NCBI RefSeq assembly: GCF_052050035.1
Contig: NZ_CP189882.1
Location: forward strand, 2,852,001 to 2,916,000
DNA: 64,000 nucleotides
From: Symbiopectobacterium purcellii_A
GTDB taxonomy: Bacteria > Pseudomonadota > Gammaproteobacteria > Enterobacterales > Enterobacteriaceae
Direction: 5' to 3'
Below are positions 62,678 to 64,000 of the stretch, piece by piece. The translations under genes and the position numbers were made by a program. A model generated the notes under the pieces. It worked only from the letters and a program-made list of their open reading frames with translations, searched no databases and was not told where the DNA came from. Each line of letters opens with the position of its first letter. Position 1 is the stretch's first letter.

Positions 62678-63386
62678 GATCCTGCAACAGTACTGGCAAC
62701 CTTTGCTATGGAGTGATGGGTATCGTCTCACCGGTCTGACGATGACGCTATGGCTGCTGATTTCGTCGGTGGTGATGGGGGGGCTGCTGGCAATCCCGCT
62801 GGCCATTGCCCGCGTTTCTCCACGGCGGCGTTTCTGTTTTCCGGTGTGGGTATTTACCTATGTATTTCGCGGCACGCCGCTCTACGTGCAGTTGCTGGTG
62901 TTTTACTCCGGTGTTTACAGCCTGGAGATCGTGCGCGGCACCGACATGCTGAATGCGTTTTTCCGCAGCGGGCTGAACTGTGCGGTGTTGGCATTGGCGT
63001 TGAACACCTGCGCCTATACCACAGAGATTTTTGCTGGTGCGATCCGTTCGGTGCCTCATGGTGAAATTGAAGCGGCCAGAGCCTACGGTTTTTCCCGGTT
63101 TAAACAGTATCTCTGCATTATTTTGCCCGGTGCGCTACGTATTGCACTGCCCGCGTACAGCAACGAGGTGATTTTGATGCTTCACTCTACGGCGCTGGCG
63201 TTTACCGTAACGGTGCCGGATATATTGAAAATTGCCCGAGATATTAATGCTTCCACTTATCAGCCGCTTTATGCCTTTGGCATTGCTGCGGTGATCTATC
63301 TGGCAATCTCTTTTGTGCTGATCGGCCTGTTTAAACACGCGGAACGGCGCTGGCTGCGGCATATTTATACCCGTTCATCTCATTAA
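62670..63386 (+). CDS. hisM: Histidine ABC transporter permease HisM
   Basis: 238 aa, same length as E. coli HisM, overlapping hisQ by 8 bases. It has five membrane segments and the EAA loop IEAARAYGFSRFKQYLCIIL. The sequence is intact, though it is functionally orphaned by loss of hisJ and hisP. Confidence 0.95.
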   Translation: MSEILQQYWQPLLWSDGYRLTGLTMTLWLLISSVVMGGLLAIPLAIARVSPRRRFCFPVWVFTYVFRGTPLYVQLLVFYSGVYSLEIVRGTDMLNAFFRSGLNCAVLALALNTCAYTTEIFAGAIRSVPHGEIEAARAYGFSRFKQYLCIILPGALRIALPAYSNEVILMLHSTALAFTVTVPDILKIARDINASTYQPLYAFGIAAVIYLAISFVLIGLFKHAERRWLRHIYTRSSH

Positions 63387-63403
63387 CATCAGGAAAAAAC
63401 AGC

Positions 63404-63654
63404 ATGTCAGACCATAAACTGATGGTGACGGAACTGCACAAGCGTTACGGGGAACACAACGTGCTGAAGGGGGTTTCTCTTCAGGCGAAAGCGGGCGATG
63501 TAATTTCGATTATCGGATCGTCAGGATCAGGGAAAAGTACGCTGCTGCGCTGCATCAACTTTCTGGAAAAACCGTGCGAAGGGGCGATTTTCGTCAACGA
63601 TGAAGAGATTCGCATGGTGCGTGACACCGACGGACAACTGAAAGTATAGCCAAG
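63404..63654 (+). pseudogene. hisP: hisP (ABC transporter ATPase), truncated by IS630
   Basis: The first ~82 residues are present (MSDHKLMVTELHKRYGEHNV) with the Walker A loop IIGSSGSGKSTLL. At DGQLKV the gene is cut by IS630 at a TA. The signature motif and Walker B would lie beyond the IS, outside the window. Confidence 0.9.
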
Positions 63655-64000
63655 CGACTTAATTTTGATTACACCATATGGACTGAGAACAAACTCTCTG
63701 TATCGCAACCCATCTCTCTTTTTTTGCTTTTTGCTTGTGCCAATTTATGCTCAATTGGGTTAAGATCTGGCGAATATGTAGGCAAATACTCCACCATATA
63801 CCCTGCATCGATGATGACTTGTTGAATATTATGTTTTTTATGAAAAGTGGCATTGTCCATCATGATTACACTGTTTTTAGGGAGTACTGGGATAAGGACT
63901 TGTGTGACCCAGGCATAGAAAACATCGCTGTTAATATTGATATCAAATAATCCGATAGCAAACAGCGTTGTGCCTAATAAAGCGCCGATAACATTTGTTC
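63655..64000 (-). mobile_element. IS630-family element (copy 4), continues past window
   Basis: It begins TATAGCCAAGCGACTT at the hisP TA and shows the C-terminal DDE frame (MMDNATFHKKHNIQQVIIDA, SPDLNPIEHKLAQ; 63863-63669). It carries the same six-base deletion as copy 3, so these two copies are closest relatives. A Trp-to-Leu change (KWAQ to KLAQ) is specific to it. Confidence 0.9.

Noticed and set aside
1..64000. tRNA, rRNA or riboswitch genes
   Set aside because: No cloverleaf, rRNA stretch or known riboswitch core could be recognised by reading; a covariance-model scan would be decisive.

Overview
The window looks like a chromosome segment of an insect endosymbiont of the Sodalis group (Enterobacterales). 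The closest picture I know is the weevil symbiont 'Candidatus Sodalis pierantonius' (SOPE), although that name is inference. Three things point there: an inv/spa (SPI-1/Ysa-like) type III secretion locus, a core gene order matching enteric bacteria (sixA, smrB-prmB-aroC-mepA-yfcA-epmC-yfcL, mnmC-fabB-flk-pdxB-usg-truA-dedA-accD-folC-dedD-cvpA-purF-ubiX-hisJQMP), and a very heavy load of nested, mutually truncating insertion sequences.

Layout. (1) 1-14580: a colinear, AT-richer type III secretion block. It runs from a secretion chaperone (cut by the window edge) through sctN, O, P, Q, R, S, T and U, then the translocator chaperone sicA, translocators sctE/sctB/sctA, an unrecognised 138-aa ORF, a SipA-position effector and an acyl carrier protein. 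All reading frames are intact and there is no IS. (2) 14565-15898: a border of fragments made of a regulator C-terminus and IS481, IS3, MITE and IS256 pieces. (3) 16291-22330: intact core genes. (4) 22331-27549: IS91 and IS3 remnants and a four-layer IS stack. (5) 27550-30707: a fimbrial cluster with a dead usher but intact adhesin and chaperone. (6) 30718-36864: mnmC, fabB with recognisable FadR and FabR operators, and the pseudogene flk. (7) 36981-47773: an EamA transporter and a broken AraC regulator, once divergent neighbours, now separated by an 8.8-kb pile that began as one IS5-family insertion. (8) 47864-58368: intact pdxB to ubiX with one MITE in the 3' end of dedA. (9) 58785-64000: the histidine ABC transporter operon, with hisJ and hisP broken by IS and hisQ and hisM intact.

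Mobile DNA. Five IS types recur or are split: an IS256-family element (1309 bp, 8-bp target duplication), an IS5-family element with an ISL2/IS1031-like transposase (1037 bp once nested insertions are subtracted, 3-bp duplication), an IS630-family element (891 bp, TA target), an IS903-type IS5 element (only in pieces), and IS3, IS481 and IS91 remnants. Two non-autonomous families ride on them. MITE1 is 189 bp, has IS903-type ends and makes 9-bp duplications. MITE2 is 96 bp counting both target TAs, and has IS630-type ends. A third palindromic element (MITE3, 157 bp) has no visible parent, and a 125-bp enterobacterial intergenic repeat follows fabB.

Interpretation. The secretion system, chorismate, fatty-acid, folate, purine, ubiquinone/flavin and tRNA-modification genes are kept. 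Flagellar regulation (flk), fimbrial assembly, a transport regulator and histidine uptake are lost or decaying. This is what recent host restriction with IS proliferation would produce. No rRNA, tRNA or CRISPR array was seen.
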